Part shown: positions 16,225-24,530 of the stretch, one piece after another
How the letters are laid out: each line of letters begins with the position of its first letter
Numbering within the stretch: the stretch's first letter is position 1
DNA from: Pedobacter sp. PAMC26386
GTDB lineage: Bacteria; Bacteroidota; Bacteroidia; Sphingobacteriales; Sphingobacteriaceae
Assembly (NCBI GenBank): GCA_014302835.1
Contig: CP060294.1
Location: 2,108,001-2,172,000 of the forward strand
Direction of reading: 5' to 3'
Length of the DNA: 64,000 bases
Made by a program: the position numbers and the translations under genes
The notes under the pieces: generated by a model
Seen by the model: only the letters and a program-made list of their open reading frames with translations
Told to the model about the DNA's origin: nothing
Databases searched by the model: none

Positions 16225-16821
16225 ATGAGACCTAAGAACTTAGAAAAAGAACAAGCCATTCGTACCATAGCACTACAAATAATTGCGGAGGAAGGTCTGG
16301 AAAACCTAAGTATGCAGAAACTGGCTAAAGCAGCCAATGTATCACCGCGTACTATTTATATCAAATACCAGGATAAAGAAGATCTTTTGATTAAACTTTT
16401 CCTTGAAGAAGTATTAGGGGCTTATGAAAAGGCGATACTAACTCAATTTAGTCCGGATATGGAATTCGCAAAAGGAGTAAAAAAACTGTGGCAGAACACT
16501 TTTCAATATTTAAAAAATAACAGGCATTCATTTGTGTTGCTTCAATATGGAAAATCTTCGCCCCTGCTGAACAAAGCATTTCAACAAGCAAATATTATAG
16601 AAGGGCATTTCTTTGCTCCTATTCATCATTTTCTGGAAATTAATATGACTAATAACATTATTAAAAAATTTCCTCACGAAGTACACAGAGCCTTGCTATT
16701 CTCACCCATTTTTGATCTGGTTAATGAATATTTTGATTATCAGAGCAGGCCAAAGCAAATCATCACAGAAAAAATATTATTAGAATGCTGCGAGGCAGTA
16801 ATCAAAGGAATTCTCATTTAA
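16225..16821 (+). CDS. TetR/AcrR family transcriptional regulator
   Basis: A 198-residue regulator started at ATG 16225 (an in-frame TTG at 16219 is less likely). The N-terminal helix-turn-helix is clear: RTIALQIIAEEGLENLSMQKLAKAANVSPRTIYIKYQDKEDLLIKLF in family order, with the turn and recognition helix at about residues 27-46. The C-terminal ligand domain is helical. The gene lies ten bases before a TetX-like monooxygenase, and the 22-bp palindrome at its promoter points to autorepression relieved by a small molecule. The inducer is probably a substrate of the monooxygenase. Confidence 0.93.
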   Translation: MRPKNLEKEQAIRTIALQIIAEEGLENLSMQKLAKAANVSPRTIYIKYQDKEDLLIKLFLEEVLGAYEKAILTQFSPDMEFAKGVKKLWQNTFQYLKNNRHSFVLLQYGKSSPLLNKAFQQANIIEGHFFAPIHHFLEINMTNNIIKKFPHEVHRALLFSPIFDLVNEYFDYQSRPKQIITEKILLECCEAVIKGILI

Positions 16822-16831
16822 AATAAATACC

Positions 16832-17995
16832 ATGAACACAATTATCAATAAAAGAATAGCTATCGTAGGTGGAGGTCCAGGCGGATTAACACTGGCCAGA
16901 CTTTTACAAATGAACGGTGCAAATGTAAAAGTATACGAAAGAGATTTAAACAAAGATGCCAGAATGCAAGGTGCTACGCTTGATTTACATGACGAATCTG
17001 GACTAAAAGCACTCCGTGAAGCTGGATTAATAGAAGCATTCAAAGCAAATTACCGTCCCGGAGCAGATAGTTTATGTCTTACAAATAAAGATGGCATCCC
17101 GGTATTTAAAGATTATATCAATGCAGAAGATGAGGTCTCCCGCACAGCAGACGAACTATTCCGGCCAGAAATTGATCGTGGTCCGCTGCAGAACATCTTA
17201 CTGGATTCACTGCAACCGGATACTATAATTTGGGATAGCCATTTTATGGCACTTACCTCTGAAAATGATTCCTGGAAACTGGAATTTAAAAATGGTAGCT
17301 CCGCTTTTGCTGATATCGTAATTGCCGCAGACGGTGCAAACTCAAAAATCCGTCCTTATATTACTCCCATCAAGCCTTTTTATGCAGGATTAACGGTGGT
17401 CGAAGGTGCTGTATATGATGCAGAAACCGCCTGCCCAAACATTCATAAACTATTAAATGGCGGGAAAATATTTGCCATGGGCGATGAAAAAACCTTAATC
17501 ATCAGCTCAAAAGGAGATGGTAGCCTGGTCTTTTATACTGGTTGTAAAACAGAAGAAAACTGGAGCAAGATTGCCGGAATAGACTTTTCAGACAAGAAAC
17601 AGGTTCTTGCCTGGTTCAAAGAAGAGTTTTCAGACTGGAGTAGTCTATGGCTTGAATTATTTGAAAATGCACAACCGAAATTTGTACCCCGCCCTCAATA
17701 TTGTATGCCTTTAGATCAAACCTGGACTGCTTTACCAAACCTAACCTTATTAGGTGATGCAGCACACTTAATGCCACCCTATGCAGGTGAAGGTGTAAAT
17801 ATGGCCATGCTGGATGCAGTGGAATTAAGTAAATGTCTGCTAAGTGAAGATTTTCAGGATACACAATCTGCAATTGCTGCTTATGAAAAACAAATGCGTT
17901 TAAGAGCCTCCGAAACTGCAAAGAATACCCTGGAATCAACAGCTGCTCTCCATTCTCCAGATGCTATTTCTTACTTTATAAACATCATTAGTTAA
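16832..17995 (+). CDS. TetX-like FAD-dependent monooxygenase
   Basis: A 387-residue class A flavoprotein monooxygenase. FAD-binding GGGPGG at residues about 13-18, the second FAD signature ADGANSKIR near 165-173, and GDAAHLMPPYAGEGVNMAMLDA near 310. Long stretches follow TetX: ATLDLHDESG, IWDSHFMAL, EFSDWSS, and the C-terminal LESTAA helix. Comparison from memory with TetX shows that the tetracycline-contact region is changed: the stretch equivalent to its ALHFG reads SLVFY, so the contact His is replaced, and NGNRLMAS reads NGGKIFAM. Tetracycline destruction is therefore not expected; another aromatic or polyketide-like substrate is likely. It is co-transcribed with the TetR gene. Confidence 0.88.
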   Translation: MNTIINKRIAIVGGGPGGLTLARLLQMNGANVKVYERDLNKDARMQGATLDLHDESGLKALREAGLIEAFKANYRPGADSLCLTNKDGIPVFKDYINAEDEVSRTADELFRPEIDRGPLQNILLDSLQPDTIIWDSHFMALTSENDSWKLEFKNGSSAFADIVIAADGANSKIRPYITPIKPFYAGLTVVEGAVYDAETACPNIHKLLNGGKIFAMGDEKTLIISSKGDGSLVFYTGCKTEENWSKIAGIDFSDKKQVLAWFKEEFSDWSSLWLELFENAQPKFVPRPQYCMPLDQTWTALPNLTLLGDAAHLMPPYAGEGVNMAMLDAVELSKCLLSEDFQDTQSAIAAYEKQMRLRASETAKNTLESTAALHSPDAISYFINIIS

Positions 17996-18030
17996 AATAA
18001 CCTGGCAAAATCAATAAATCGAATCTAATA

Positions 18031-18060
18031 AAATCCCGGATGGATTCTGGTCCGGGATTT
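18031..18060. terminator. Bidirectional terminator between convergent genes
   Basis: AAATCCCGGA and TCCGGGATTT are perfect ten-base arms around a ten-base loop, placed between the stops at 17995 (+) and 18069 (-). On the minus strand the stem runs into TTTTATT, on the plus strand into TTTA. Confidence 0.75.
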
Positions 18061-18068
18061 ACAAGCAT

Positions 18069-18470
18069 TTAACAAGCACATTGAATATCAGACTTTTCCA
18101 CCTCAGCACTTACTTCCGTAGCATATCCGTCAAATTTCCACCATGTTATCCCTCCAATCAGTTCTTTTACGCTAAAACCTAGCTTAGCAAGGTTCAACGC
18201 ACCCTTAGTTGAAGCGTTACAACCAATCCCGTCACAATATACAACATACAAGCCCCTTTTGTCCAGCTTTGCAGTAGATACAGAATTCATCATTCTATGA
18301 GGCAGATTTATAGCGCCAGGAATATGTTCCCTTTCAAAAGCAAAATCTTTCCTTGCATCAATTACAATAATATTATCCTTTCCTTCAAGTAAATCAAAAA
18401 GATCTGAAGGGTCCATCTCAAATGAAAGTTTGTCCTGATAGTACTGAATTGCTGTTTCCATAATTATCAT
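18069..18470 (-). CDS. Single-domain rhodanese-like protein
   Basis: A 133-residue cytosolic protein (alternative ATG at 18461). A rhodanese fold is visible: IIVIDARKDFAFEREHIPGAINLPHR at about 34-59 and the active loop YCDGIGCNAS near 78-87. The loop contains two cysteines, the first being the expected persulfide-carrying residue. The protein ends in a Cys-Ala-Cys tail, which could add a further thiol pair. It probably handles sulfane sulfur or thiol oxidation. It is divergent from a LysR regulator (18586), which is the likely controller. A TACTTTTG element at 18492-18485 on the minus strand is its promoter candidate. Confidence 0.88.
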   Translation of the reverse strand: MIIMETAIQYYQDKLSFEMDPSDLFDLLEGKDNIIVIDARKDFAFEREHIPGAINLPHRMMNSVSTAKLDKRGLYVVYCDGIGCNASTKGALNLAKLGFSVKELIGGITWWKFDGYATEVSAEVEKSDIQCAC

Positions 18471-18484
18471 TTATTTTACACCAT

Positions 18485-18492
18485 CAAAAGTA
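18485..18492 (-). promoter_or_regulatory. -7 element of the rhodanese gene
   Basis: The minus strand reads TACTTTTG, a perfect TAnnTTTG, 14 bases before the ATG at 18470. Confidence 0.5.
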
Positions 18493-18522
18493 GATTGAAA
18501 GACAGATGGATACACATGCGTT

Positions 18523-18532
18523 CTTGCGCAAG
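18523..18532. promoter_or_regulatory. Palindrome between rhodanese and LysR genes, candidate LysR site
   Basis: CTTGCGCAAG is a perfect ten-base palindrome about 31 bases upstream of the rhodanese -7 element and 43 bases upstream of that of the LysR gene, the usual place for a LysR activation site. Confidence 0.35.
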
Positions 18533-18574
18533 TTATTATGCAAATAATTCATCATCAATGGTCATATTAATCGT

Positions 18575-18582
18575 TAATTTCG
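18575..18582 (+). promoter_or_regulatory. -7 element of the LysR gene
   Basis: TAATTTCG is one base from TAnnTTTG and ends three bases before the ATG at 18586, predicting a leaderless message. Confidence 0.4.
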
Positions 18583-18585
18583 TTT

Positions 18586-19500
18586 ATGGAATTAAGACAC
18601 CTGAACTTGATTAAGACCATTGCAGAAGAAAAAGGCATTACAAAATCTCTGGGCAAATTATTTCTGACGCAATCAGCAGTAAGTCATCAGCTGAGAGACA
18701 TAGAGGACCGCATTGGAGCCAAAATATTTTACCGGACAAAAAATCAATGGTTGCTTACAGAAGAAGGCAAGATATTATATGATGCAGCAGTCATCATTCA
18801 GGCAGAATTCAACAGCGCATTGAATAAAGTTAATGAAATGAGAGACGGGCATGCTGGTTCCATAAGGATAGCAACAGAATGTTATACAAGTTATCATTGG
18901 TTGCCCTCATTTTTGAGCAGGATGAATACCTTATATCCGAAGCTGGAAGTAAAGATTAATATTGAAGCTACTCATAAACCGCTGGAAAAATTATTGGCTA
19001 ACGAACTTGATGTAGCTATTACCTCAGATCCGACAAAAGATAAGAGCATTAAATATATTGAGTTATTTAAAGATGAGGTGATAGCAATCGTCCATAAAGA
19101 AAATCAGCTATCCCATAAAAAACAATTGAATCCAGCGGATTTTTCCGATCAGACACTCATCATTCATTCTTATCCTCTGGAAACGGTTACAGTATACGAA
19201 CATTTCTTAAAGGCGCAAAAAGCATACCCAAAGCAAATTATTGCAATTCCGCTTACTGAAGTCGCACTGGAGATGGTCAAATCCGGAATGGGAATAATGA
19301 CCTTACCGGCTTGGGCATTAAGACCGTTTGTTTCATCACCTAATCTGCGACTCCTTAAAATAGGTCAAAAGGGCTTGATCAGAATACATTATGCGGCAAT
19401 AAGACATGAAGATGCTCAAAAAAAATACATCATAGATTTCATAGAAAATTTAAAAGAGGAACTCAACAAAGATGAACACATTTCTTATTCGCACAATTAA
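18586..19500 (+). CDS. LysR family transcriptional regulator
   Basis: A 304-residue regulator. Winged helix at residues 1-62 (ELRHLNLIKTIAEEKGITKSLGKLFLTQSAVSHQLRDIEDRIGAKIF in family order), linker helix to about 88, then a periplasmic-binding-like effector domain (IRIATECYTSYHWLPSFL, LDVAITSDPTKDKSIKYIEL, MGIMTLPAWALRP). The N-terminal and 'CYTSYHWLP' features resemble MetR-like members, whose effectors are thiol or homocysteine compounds; together with the divergent rhodanese this hints at sulfur control. The acetyltransferase reading frame at 19472 overlaps its 3' end. Confidence 0.92.
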   Translation: MELRHLNLIKTIAEEKGITKSLGKLFLTQSAVSHQLRDIEDRIGAKIFYRTKNQWLLTEEGKILYDAAVIIQAEFNSALNKVNEMRDGHAGSIRIATECYTSYHWLPSFLSRMNTLYPKLEVKINIEATHKPLEKLLANELDVAITSDPTKDKSIKYIELFKDEVIAIVHKENQLSHKKQLNPADFSDQTLIIHSYPLETVTVYEHFLKAQKAYPKQIIAIPLTEVALEMVKSGMGIMTLPAWALRPFVSSPNLRLLKIGQKGLIRIHYAAIRHEDAQKKYIIDFIENLKEELNKDEHISYSHN

Positions 19501-19923
19501 AGAAGGCGAGCTGGACGAACTGATCCGATTAATTGAGGAACATACAGCTTATGAAAAAGCGACCTATGATAATACGCAAAAAAAACCAGGTTATACGATC
19601 AGTTATTTCAAGCCAATAGCCAGCTAAAATGCTGGATAGTTGAAATAGATCAGCTCATCAAAGGCTTCTGTACTTATACAATTGATTATTCGACATGGGA
19701 TGCAGCCAATTTCCTCTATATGGATTGCTTATATCTTAGCGAAGATGTTCGTGGAATGGGTATTGGTTCTGAAATTATTAGAAAACTAAAGGAAGTCGCT
19801 AAAGGAAATGACTGTGTCAATATGCAGTGGCAAACCCCTGTATTTAATAAACCAGCCATAGAATTCTATCAAAAGAATGGAGCCTTGAGCAAAGAAAAAA
19901 TAAGATTTACGCTGATGGTTTAA
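19472..19923 (+). pseudogene. GNAT acetyltransferase split by a -1 frameshift at an A8 tract
   Basis: The first frame (ATG 19472, overlapping the LysR stop by 29 bases) gives a GNAT N-terminus (IRTIKEGELDELIRLIEEH, AYEKATYD) and reads CAA AAA AAA CCA at 19577-19588 before stopping at 19625-19627. The remaining GNAT domain continues in the -1 frame: LFQANSQLKCWIVEID, then the acetyl-CoA loop EDVRGMGIGSEII and PAIEFYQKNGA, ending at 19923. A single -1 shift at A_AAA_AAA restores one continuous protein of about 150 residues. This may be a real mutation, a sequencing error in the A tract, or functional slippage; the intact downstream frame suggests the damage is recent or tolerated. Confidence 0.75.
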
Positions 19924-20597
19924 TCACGATTCTTTGCTTGCGGCAAATAACCCCATTCTACCAATTCATGAACCTCTTTAATCCTTTTAATTGCACCCTC
20001 ATGCAACAACATGATATTCGATGAGATCTCTAAAATATGATGATAATCATGGTCGGTAATCAGAAATCCTTTTGTTTTGGTGTGTTCTGTAATAATCAGC
20101 TTAATTTGTTCAATAAAGAGCGGGGAGATTCCATTAAAAGGTTCATCAAATAATAAATATTTAGCTTCAGAATGAACCATTAATAAGACCTCTACCACCC
20201 TTCTTTCTCCACCGGATAACTGGCTGCTCTTTTGATTAAGAAACGGCCTTATCAACTCGTTTTCAGTTAAAATAGCGCCCTGATGCCGACTGCAGAATAA
20301 GGAAATGACACCTTTTATCTTGATATGGTCAGGCAGAAAATTTTCCTGAGGTAAATAATGAATCAACCCTTGGTTTTCGAATAAACTATTTATAGGGATA
20401 TCATCAATTGATACAAATCTGTTCTCCGCATTGACAGTGCCAAAAATTATTTTCAACAGGGTTGATTTACCCGAGCCGTTTCTGCCTAAAAGCCCGATAA
20501 TTTCTCCCTGCTGACAGGAGATAAAAATATCATTCAGCACTTGCCTTAACCCAAAATTTTTACGGATGCTATCTACCTGTAATCCACTCATATACAC
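19920..20597 (-). CDS. ABC transporter ATP-binding protein
   Basis: A 225-residue ATPase: Walker A GRNGSGKST at about residues 38-46, Q-loop in HYLPQENF, signature LSGGERR near 125, Walker B YLLFDEPF near 147, and switch His in ITDHDYHH. The layout is LptB-like (short, single domain). Its 5' end overlaps the 3' end of a small membrane protein gene (20588-20878), so the two are translationally coupled and probably make one small exporter or ABC-regulated complex. Its 3' end overlaps the stop of the convergent GNAT gene by four bases. Substrate unknown. Confidence 0.9.
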   Translation of the reverse strand: MYMSGLQVDSIRKNFGLRQVLNDIFISCQQGEIIGLLGRNGSGKSTLLKIIFGTVNAENRFVSIDDIPINSLFENQGLIHYLPQENFLPDHIKIKGVISLFCSRHQGAILTENELIRPFLNQKSSQLSGGERRVVEVLLMVHSEAKYLLFDEPFNGISPLFIEQIKLIITEHTKTKGFLITDHDYHHILEISSNIMLLHEGAIKRIKEVHELVEWGYLPQAKNRD

Positions 20598-20878
20598 AAG
20601 AAAATTAAACCGATAACAATACTTGTGAATATGGTATTAACCCAGAGCACTATTTTACTGAGTCCCAAGTTATAGTAAAAATAATATTCTTTGTTGTTAT
20701 TTACTTCATAAATGAAATAATGAAATACCGGCGCGATCAGCATAAATGAAACTCCTATCCCAACAAAAAGAGGAACAAGAGACATAGACATTCCCATGAA
20801 CGAAATTAAAACGGATAATCCCAATGCAGGAATGATAAGTTTACTGTAAAAGAGCAATAAGCCTCTTACTAAACGCAT
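20588..20878 (-). CDS. Small membrane protein, partner of the ABC ATPase
   Basis: A 96-residue membrane protein when started at ATG 20878, which is preceded by a good ribosome site (GAAGGGAG); an ATG at 20896 is in frame but has no such site. Three to four hydrophobic segments are visible: LIIPALGLSVLISFMG, LVPLFVGIGVSFMLIAPVF and IVLWVNTIFTSIVIGLIFL. No family recognised. The ten-base overlap with the ATPase gene shows co-translation, so this is likely the membrane anchor or permease, unusually small for one. Confidence 0.75.
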   Translation of the reverse strand: MRLVRGLLLFYSKLIIPALGLSVLISFMGMSMSLVPLFVGIGVSFMLIAPVFHYFIYEVNNNKEYYFYYNLGLSKIVLWVNTIFTSIVIGLIFLCI

Positions 20879-21027
20879 ACTCCCTTCATCAAACAAAAAA
20901 CAAGAATTTTCATTTTTATATTTTTACTTTAACAATAATAAGAAATAACAACACATTTGCACTATAATTCTATATATATTCATATAGGTTACTAATTATT
21001 TCCTAGAAGCAGAGTAAAACAACACGT

Positions 21028-21624
21028 ATGATTAAAGCAACCGTCAAAGACAAATCACTTGTGATCCGAATTTTAGCCGATTCTTTTGATGATAATAAAA
21101 GTGTTAATTATATCGTAAAGCAAGATAGCCAGCGTATTAAGCGAATCGAAGCTTTAATGTCTTATTCATTTAATATCTGTTTAATGTTTGGCGAGGTTTA
21201 TCTGTCTGAAAACAAGCAGGCTTGTGCTTTAGTACTTTTTCCGGATCGCAAGAAATTTACGTTAAAAGCATTCTGGCTAGATCTGATCTTGGTTTTTAAA
21301 GCAATAGGCATCGGCAGAGCTGGAAAAGCAATCAACCGGGAAAACCTGATCAAAAGCAAATATCCTAGGGAACCTTATTATTACTTATGGTTTTTAGGCG
21401 TGTTTAATTCCGCGCAAAATAATGGGATTGGAAGCCAGTTGTTAACAGAACTTATTCAGGATAGTCAAAAACAAAACCGGGATATTTACCTGGAAACCTC
21501 TACCCTTAAAAACATCCCCTGGTATATCAAATTTAATTTCAGAATCTATCATGAAATTGATTTTGGCTACAAATTATACCTGCTTAACCTTCCACAGAGA
21601 AATACGATCGTAAATCCTTCTTAA
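21028..21624 (+). CDS. GNAT family acetyltransferase
   Basis: A 198-residue protein. N-terminal region has the A-motif start (ATVKDKSLVIRILADSFDDN). The central part is hydrophobic and basic, and the acetyl-CoA loop is WFLGVFNSAQNNGIGSQLLTELIQ at about 119-142, followed by IYLETSTLKNIPWYIKFNF. This order (LGV...G.G..L, ETS...N..wY) fits the GNAT group that includes RimI-like and antibiotic acetyltransferases. It is divergent from the small ABC operon. Substrate unknown. Confidence 0.85.
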   Translation: MIKATVKDKSLVIRILADSFDDNKSVNYIVKQDSQRIKRIEALMSYSFNICLMFGEVYLSENKQACALVLFPDRKKFTLKAFWLDLILVFKAIGIGRAGKAINRENLIKSKYPREPYYYLWFLGVFNSAQNNGIGSQLLTELIQDSQKQNRDIYLETSTLKNIPWYIKFNFRIYHEIDFGYKLYLLNLPQRNTIVNPS

Positions 21625-21999
21625 GCTACCTGATGCCAGATATTGATACCAGACTCGTAAAAAACAAGAATATAAATAACCTTGTTAAATTCTTTTTATA
21701 TATTTGCTATTATGATTTTGTAACTCAGAACATCAAATAGCCTCAATCCAACGGCAAAATATATCTTTCCCTAAATCAAGGGAGATGTTCTTCTGTATAG
21801 CTTATTAAAATGATTCCGATCTGTTATTAAAAGAATAATGAAATCATTCTTTTTAACTGAGCTTTCTGTTTCCATCAAAACCAGGTGATTACCGCATACC
21901 AAAAAGATATATTTCTACGAGAAAGTTGAGGTCATTTGATAAAGAACAAATAGTGATCAAGACACAAAACTTACAAAACTATCTCAGCTATAGCCTTAA
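21625..21999. other. 375-base intergenic stretch with a promoter-like element and a hairpin
   Basis: No convincing gene is present. TATATTTG at 21699-21706 is a perfect plus-strand -7 element but opens only a three-codon frame; it may drive a long leader (about 290 bases) for the 22000 gene or an unseen small RNA. AAAAGAAT (21829-21836) pairs with ATTCTTTT (21846-21853), a short AT-rich hairpin. The rest shows nothing I can name. Confidence 0.4.
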
Positions 22000-22545
22000 A
22001 TGGTTATTCTGATGAGACCAATCAATAAAAAAATGGTAAATACAACAAGATTAGTTATTAAACCTTTAACTTTTAGTCAACTCAAAAAATTCATTTTATT
22101 GGATGGATCTCTGGAAGAAGAATTAATGATCAGCTATACACCAAGAGTAATCTCTCCTGAATTTAAGGAGGCACTTGAACAAACTATCCTTCCAAAAATA
22201 AATGGTATACAAACCAATTATCTGTATTCTACCCTATGGGCAGTCATTTCAACTGATTTAAATCAAATAGTTGGTGATCTGTGTTTTATTGGGGCCCCCA
22301 ATGAAGACGGAGAAATTGAGATCGGATATGGTACTTATGAGGCCTTCAGAAATCAGGGCTATATGAAAGAAGCTATTTATGGTATGATCCAATGGGCAGC
22401 GAAACAACCTGGGGTAAAATATATAATTGCACATACGCTAAAAAGTAACAGGGCATCATTCATACTGCTTAAAAAAAACAACTTCATTCAGGTTGACGAA
22501 ATGGAATTTTTGTATAAATGGCAATTTAAACTGAAAGAACCATAA
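22000..22545 (+). CDS. GNAT acetyltransferase, RimJ/RimL type
   Basis: A 181-residue protein of the ribosomal-protein acetyltransferase group (Acetyltransf_3): TTRLVIKPLTFSQLKKFI at the N-terminus, IGYGTYEAFRNQGYMKEAIYGMIQWA carrying the acetyl-CoA loop at about 107-132, and AHTLKSNRASFILLKKNNF. The family start suggests that the third in-frame ATG at 22033 could be the true start; neither has a clear ribosome site. A 44-bp palindrome follows the gene. Substrate unknown. Confidence 0.82.
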   Translation: MVILMRPINKKMVNTTRLVIKPLTFSQLKKFILLDGSLEEELMISYTPRVISPEFKEALEQTILPKINGIQTNYLYSTLWAVISTDLNQIVGDLCFIGAPNEDGEIEIGYGTYEAFRNQGYMKEAIYGMIQWAAKQPGVKYIIAHTLKSNRASFILLKKNNFIQVDEMEFLYKWQFKLKEP

Positions 22546-22561
22546 GATATTTCACACTTAG

Positions 22562-22605
22562 GATCAACTATAGATGTATAGATATCTATACATCTATAGT
22601 TGATC
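22562..22605. repeat. 44-bp perfect palindrome between convergent genes
   Basis: GATCAACTATAGATGTATAG from 22562 is followed after the centre (22583/22584) by its exact inverse, with no spacer. It lies between the stops at 22545 (+) and 22648 (-). The RNA would fold into a long AT-rich hairpin on either strand, so a two-way terminator is likely, though no T run follows. Confidence 0.7.
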
Positions 22606-22647
22606 TTAGTAATTGAAGCAACCATTAGCTTATCGGGATACTGTATG

Positions 22648-23772
22648 CTACTTGTCTGAAAGCAAGATATCAAGTATTTTATCATGCACCTCCTGAATCT
22701 GGATTTCTTCGGTGTTGCTTAAAATGACGACTCCTAATTTTTTTTCAGGGATTACTGTCAAAATACTTCTGTACCCCAAATCACCCCCGTCATGCGTATA
22801 ATTCACAAAGCCTTTATAGGGACGTATAAACCAGCTTAATCCCATTGATATATTTAAATCAGGGTATGCACTAAATGTCGGAGTTACCATTGCAGCATAG
22901 GTAGCCGGTAAAATAATCTGCTTGTCTTTATATTTCCCTTCATATATGTTGGCAATTGCCCAATGTGATAATTCCAAAACGTTTGTATTTAAAGTAGAAC
23001 TAGGCGCATGTATTCTATTGTATGGATATATTGAACTTACAACCGGTGGTTTTCCTTTATGTGGTGTGGTACGCAGATTTTTTTTTACCTCTGGATAATA
23101 AAAACTCCCCTCGTACATCTCCAATGGGTTAAGTATATTTTCCTTAACATACTTTTCAAATGGCGTCCCAGAAACTTTAGCTATCAAATCTCCCAGAACA
23201 TCATATGCAATATTGCTGTAGTGATATTCTACTCCTGGATTACTAATCATTTTTTGATCTGCCAGGCTTCTGGTATATCGCTCAGCCGCACCTTCATCTG
23301 AGACCGCTTTTTCCCATTCATAATCTACTACGTCCGGCATTCCAGAGGTGTGATTAAGCATTTGTTTAATTGTAATTACTCTATAACGCTCATCATTCAT
23401 TTTGAAATAGGGCAGATAAGTAACTAAAGGTTTATTGATGTCAATCTTACCTTTTTCAGAAAGCTGCATGATTGCTGTGGCGGTAAATGTCTTAGAGATA
23501 GAAGCGACATGAAATGTATGCCAGGGTTCTAGCTTTTCTTTCGTTTGCACATTGGTAACGCCAAAACCTTTACTATAGGCCAATTCTTTACCATTTGTTA
23601 TAGCTATTGCGATACCTGGGATACTTCCAGTATCAATTAGTGATTGAATATAAGTTTCAATTTCATGAAAGTTTTTACGTTCTGCCACGGGTGTCTGCTC
23701 AGTTTTTTTGCATCCAAACGTGGTAATTAAGAAGGTGGTAATCATCCAAAAGTTAAAGTGTCTTGTAGTCAT
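22648..23772 (-). CDS. Serine hydrolase of the beta-lactamase/class C family (lipoprotein)
   Basis: A 374-residue protein with lipobox-like TTFGC (Cys21). The SxxK motif is SISK (S91, K94) in FHVASISKTFTATA, the YxN motif lies in YHYSNIAYDVLG near 183, and the third motif region reads YTHDGGDLGYRS near 328 in place of KTG. This is the serine hydrolase/beta-lactamase-related set (PF00144: esterases, D-aminopeptidases, penicillin-binding proteins). Anchored in the periplasm or outer membrane, it may act on peptides or esters; beta-lactam cleavage is not implied. It stands alone. Confidence 0.88.
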   Translation of the reverse strand: MTTRHFNFWMITTFLITTFGCKKTEQTPVAERKNFHEIETYIQSLIDTGSIPGIAIAITNGKELAYSKGFGVTNVQTKEKLEPWHTFHVASISKTFTATAIMQLSEKGKIDINKPLVTYLPYFKMNDERYRVITIKQMLNHTSGMPDVVDYEWEKAVSDEGAAERYTRSLADQKMISNPGVEYHYSNIAYDVLGDLIAKVSGTPFEKYVKENILNPLEMYEGSFYYPEVKKNLRTTPHKGKPPVVSSIYPYNRIHAPSSTLNTNVLELSHWAIANIYEGKYKDKQIILPATYAAMVTPTFSAYPDLNISMGLSWFIRPYKGFVNYTHDGGDLGYRSILTVIPEKKLGVVILSNTEEIQIQEVHDKILDILLSDK

Positions 23773-23875
23773 TGTTAGTCGTTTTAAATTCTAGGACACC
23801 CACAGACTGATTTACCCTTATCCCAAATAAAAGCTTAACAATCTGCTAATATTAGACCTGTACCTTGGCCCCGCA

Positions 23876-24451
23876 ATGAAAATCACGGACTACAACGTAC
23901 TTTCTGATGAAGAACTCCTGGCCTTACTCCACCAGGACGACGTCCTGTCCTTACAAACGATCTTTAACCGTTACTACAAATCTCTTTGTCAATTTTCATC
24001 TGTCTTCACCAAAGAAATCACTGCCAGTGAAGTACTTATCGCAGATCTTTTCATCAAATTATGGGATAACCGTAAACAACTAGAGATCCGTTTACTCAAA
24101 CCCTACTTGTTCCAGTCGGCCAAAAACCTTTCCCTTAACCACCTGCAAAAGCGGAAAGACCCAATCAATCTCCTCAAAACAACCGACCTGAAGGAATCTT
24201 TAAAATCAGGATACCTAACCCCTTTCGAAATTCTCACAAACAGAGAATCTCAGCAACGTATCCTATCGTTTATCAACTTACTTCCGCAACGCCAAAGAGA
24301 AGTTTTACTGATGAGTCGCATTCAACAAATCGATAAAAGCAATATTGCTCCTCTCCTTGGCATCACTGTCCGTACTGTAGAAACAACACTCTACCACGCT
24401 ATCAAATCATTACGCATACTGCTATCTAATCAGGCGAGAAAATCTAGTTAA
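23876..24451 (+). CDS. ECF sigma-70 factor of the FecI-like type
   Basis: A 191-residue sigma factor: sigma-2 region LSLQTIFNRYYKSLCQFS and KEITASEVLIADLFIKLWDNRKQL at about 25-70, and sigma-4 region LLPQRQREVLLMSRIQQIDKSNIAPLLGITVRTVETTLYHAIKSL at about 135-180. This is the Bacteroidota FecI-like group paired with FecR anti-sigma factors. A FecR gene follows after about 80 bases but is truncated, so control of this sigma factor may be lost or changed. A weak TACCTTGG element lies upstream at 23861. Confidence 0.92.
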   Translation: MKITDYNVLSDEELLALLHQDDVLSLQTIFNRYYKSLCQFSSVFTKEITASEVLIADLFIKLWDNRKQLEIRLLKPYLFQSAKNLSLNHLQKRKDPINLLKTTDLKESLKSGYLTPFEILTNRESQQRILSFINLLPQRQREVLLMSRIQQIDKSNIAPLLGITVRTVETTLYHAIKSLRILLSNQARKSS

Positions 24452-24530
24452 CAATTATTTAATACAACCTTAACCTTTTTCACTACGTATTGACTCCTTG
24501 TATTTTGTCTTAGCTACAGAACAAAATGAA

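Noticed and set aside
16832..17995. A tetracycline-resistance gene
   Set aside because: It is TetX-like in fold, but the substrate-contact residues appear changed, so a resistance call is not justified.
22648..23772. A beta-lactamase resistance gene
   Set aside because: The SxxK and YxN motifs place it in the broad serine hydrolase family, and the third motif is not KTG; resistance is not implied.
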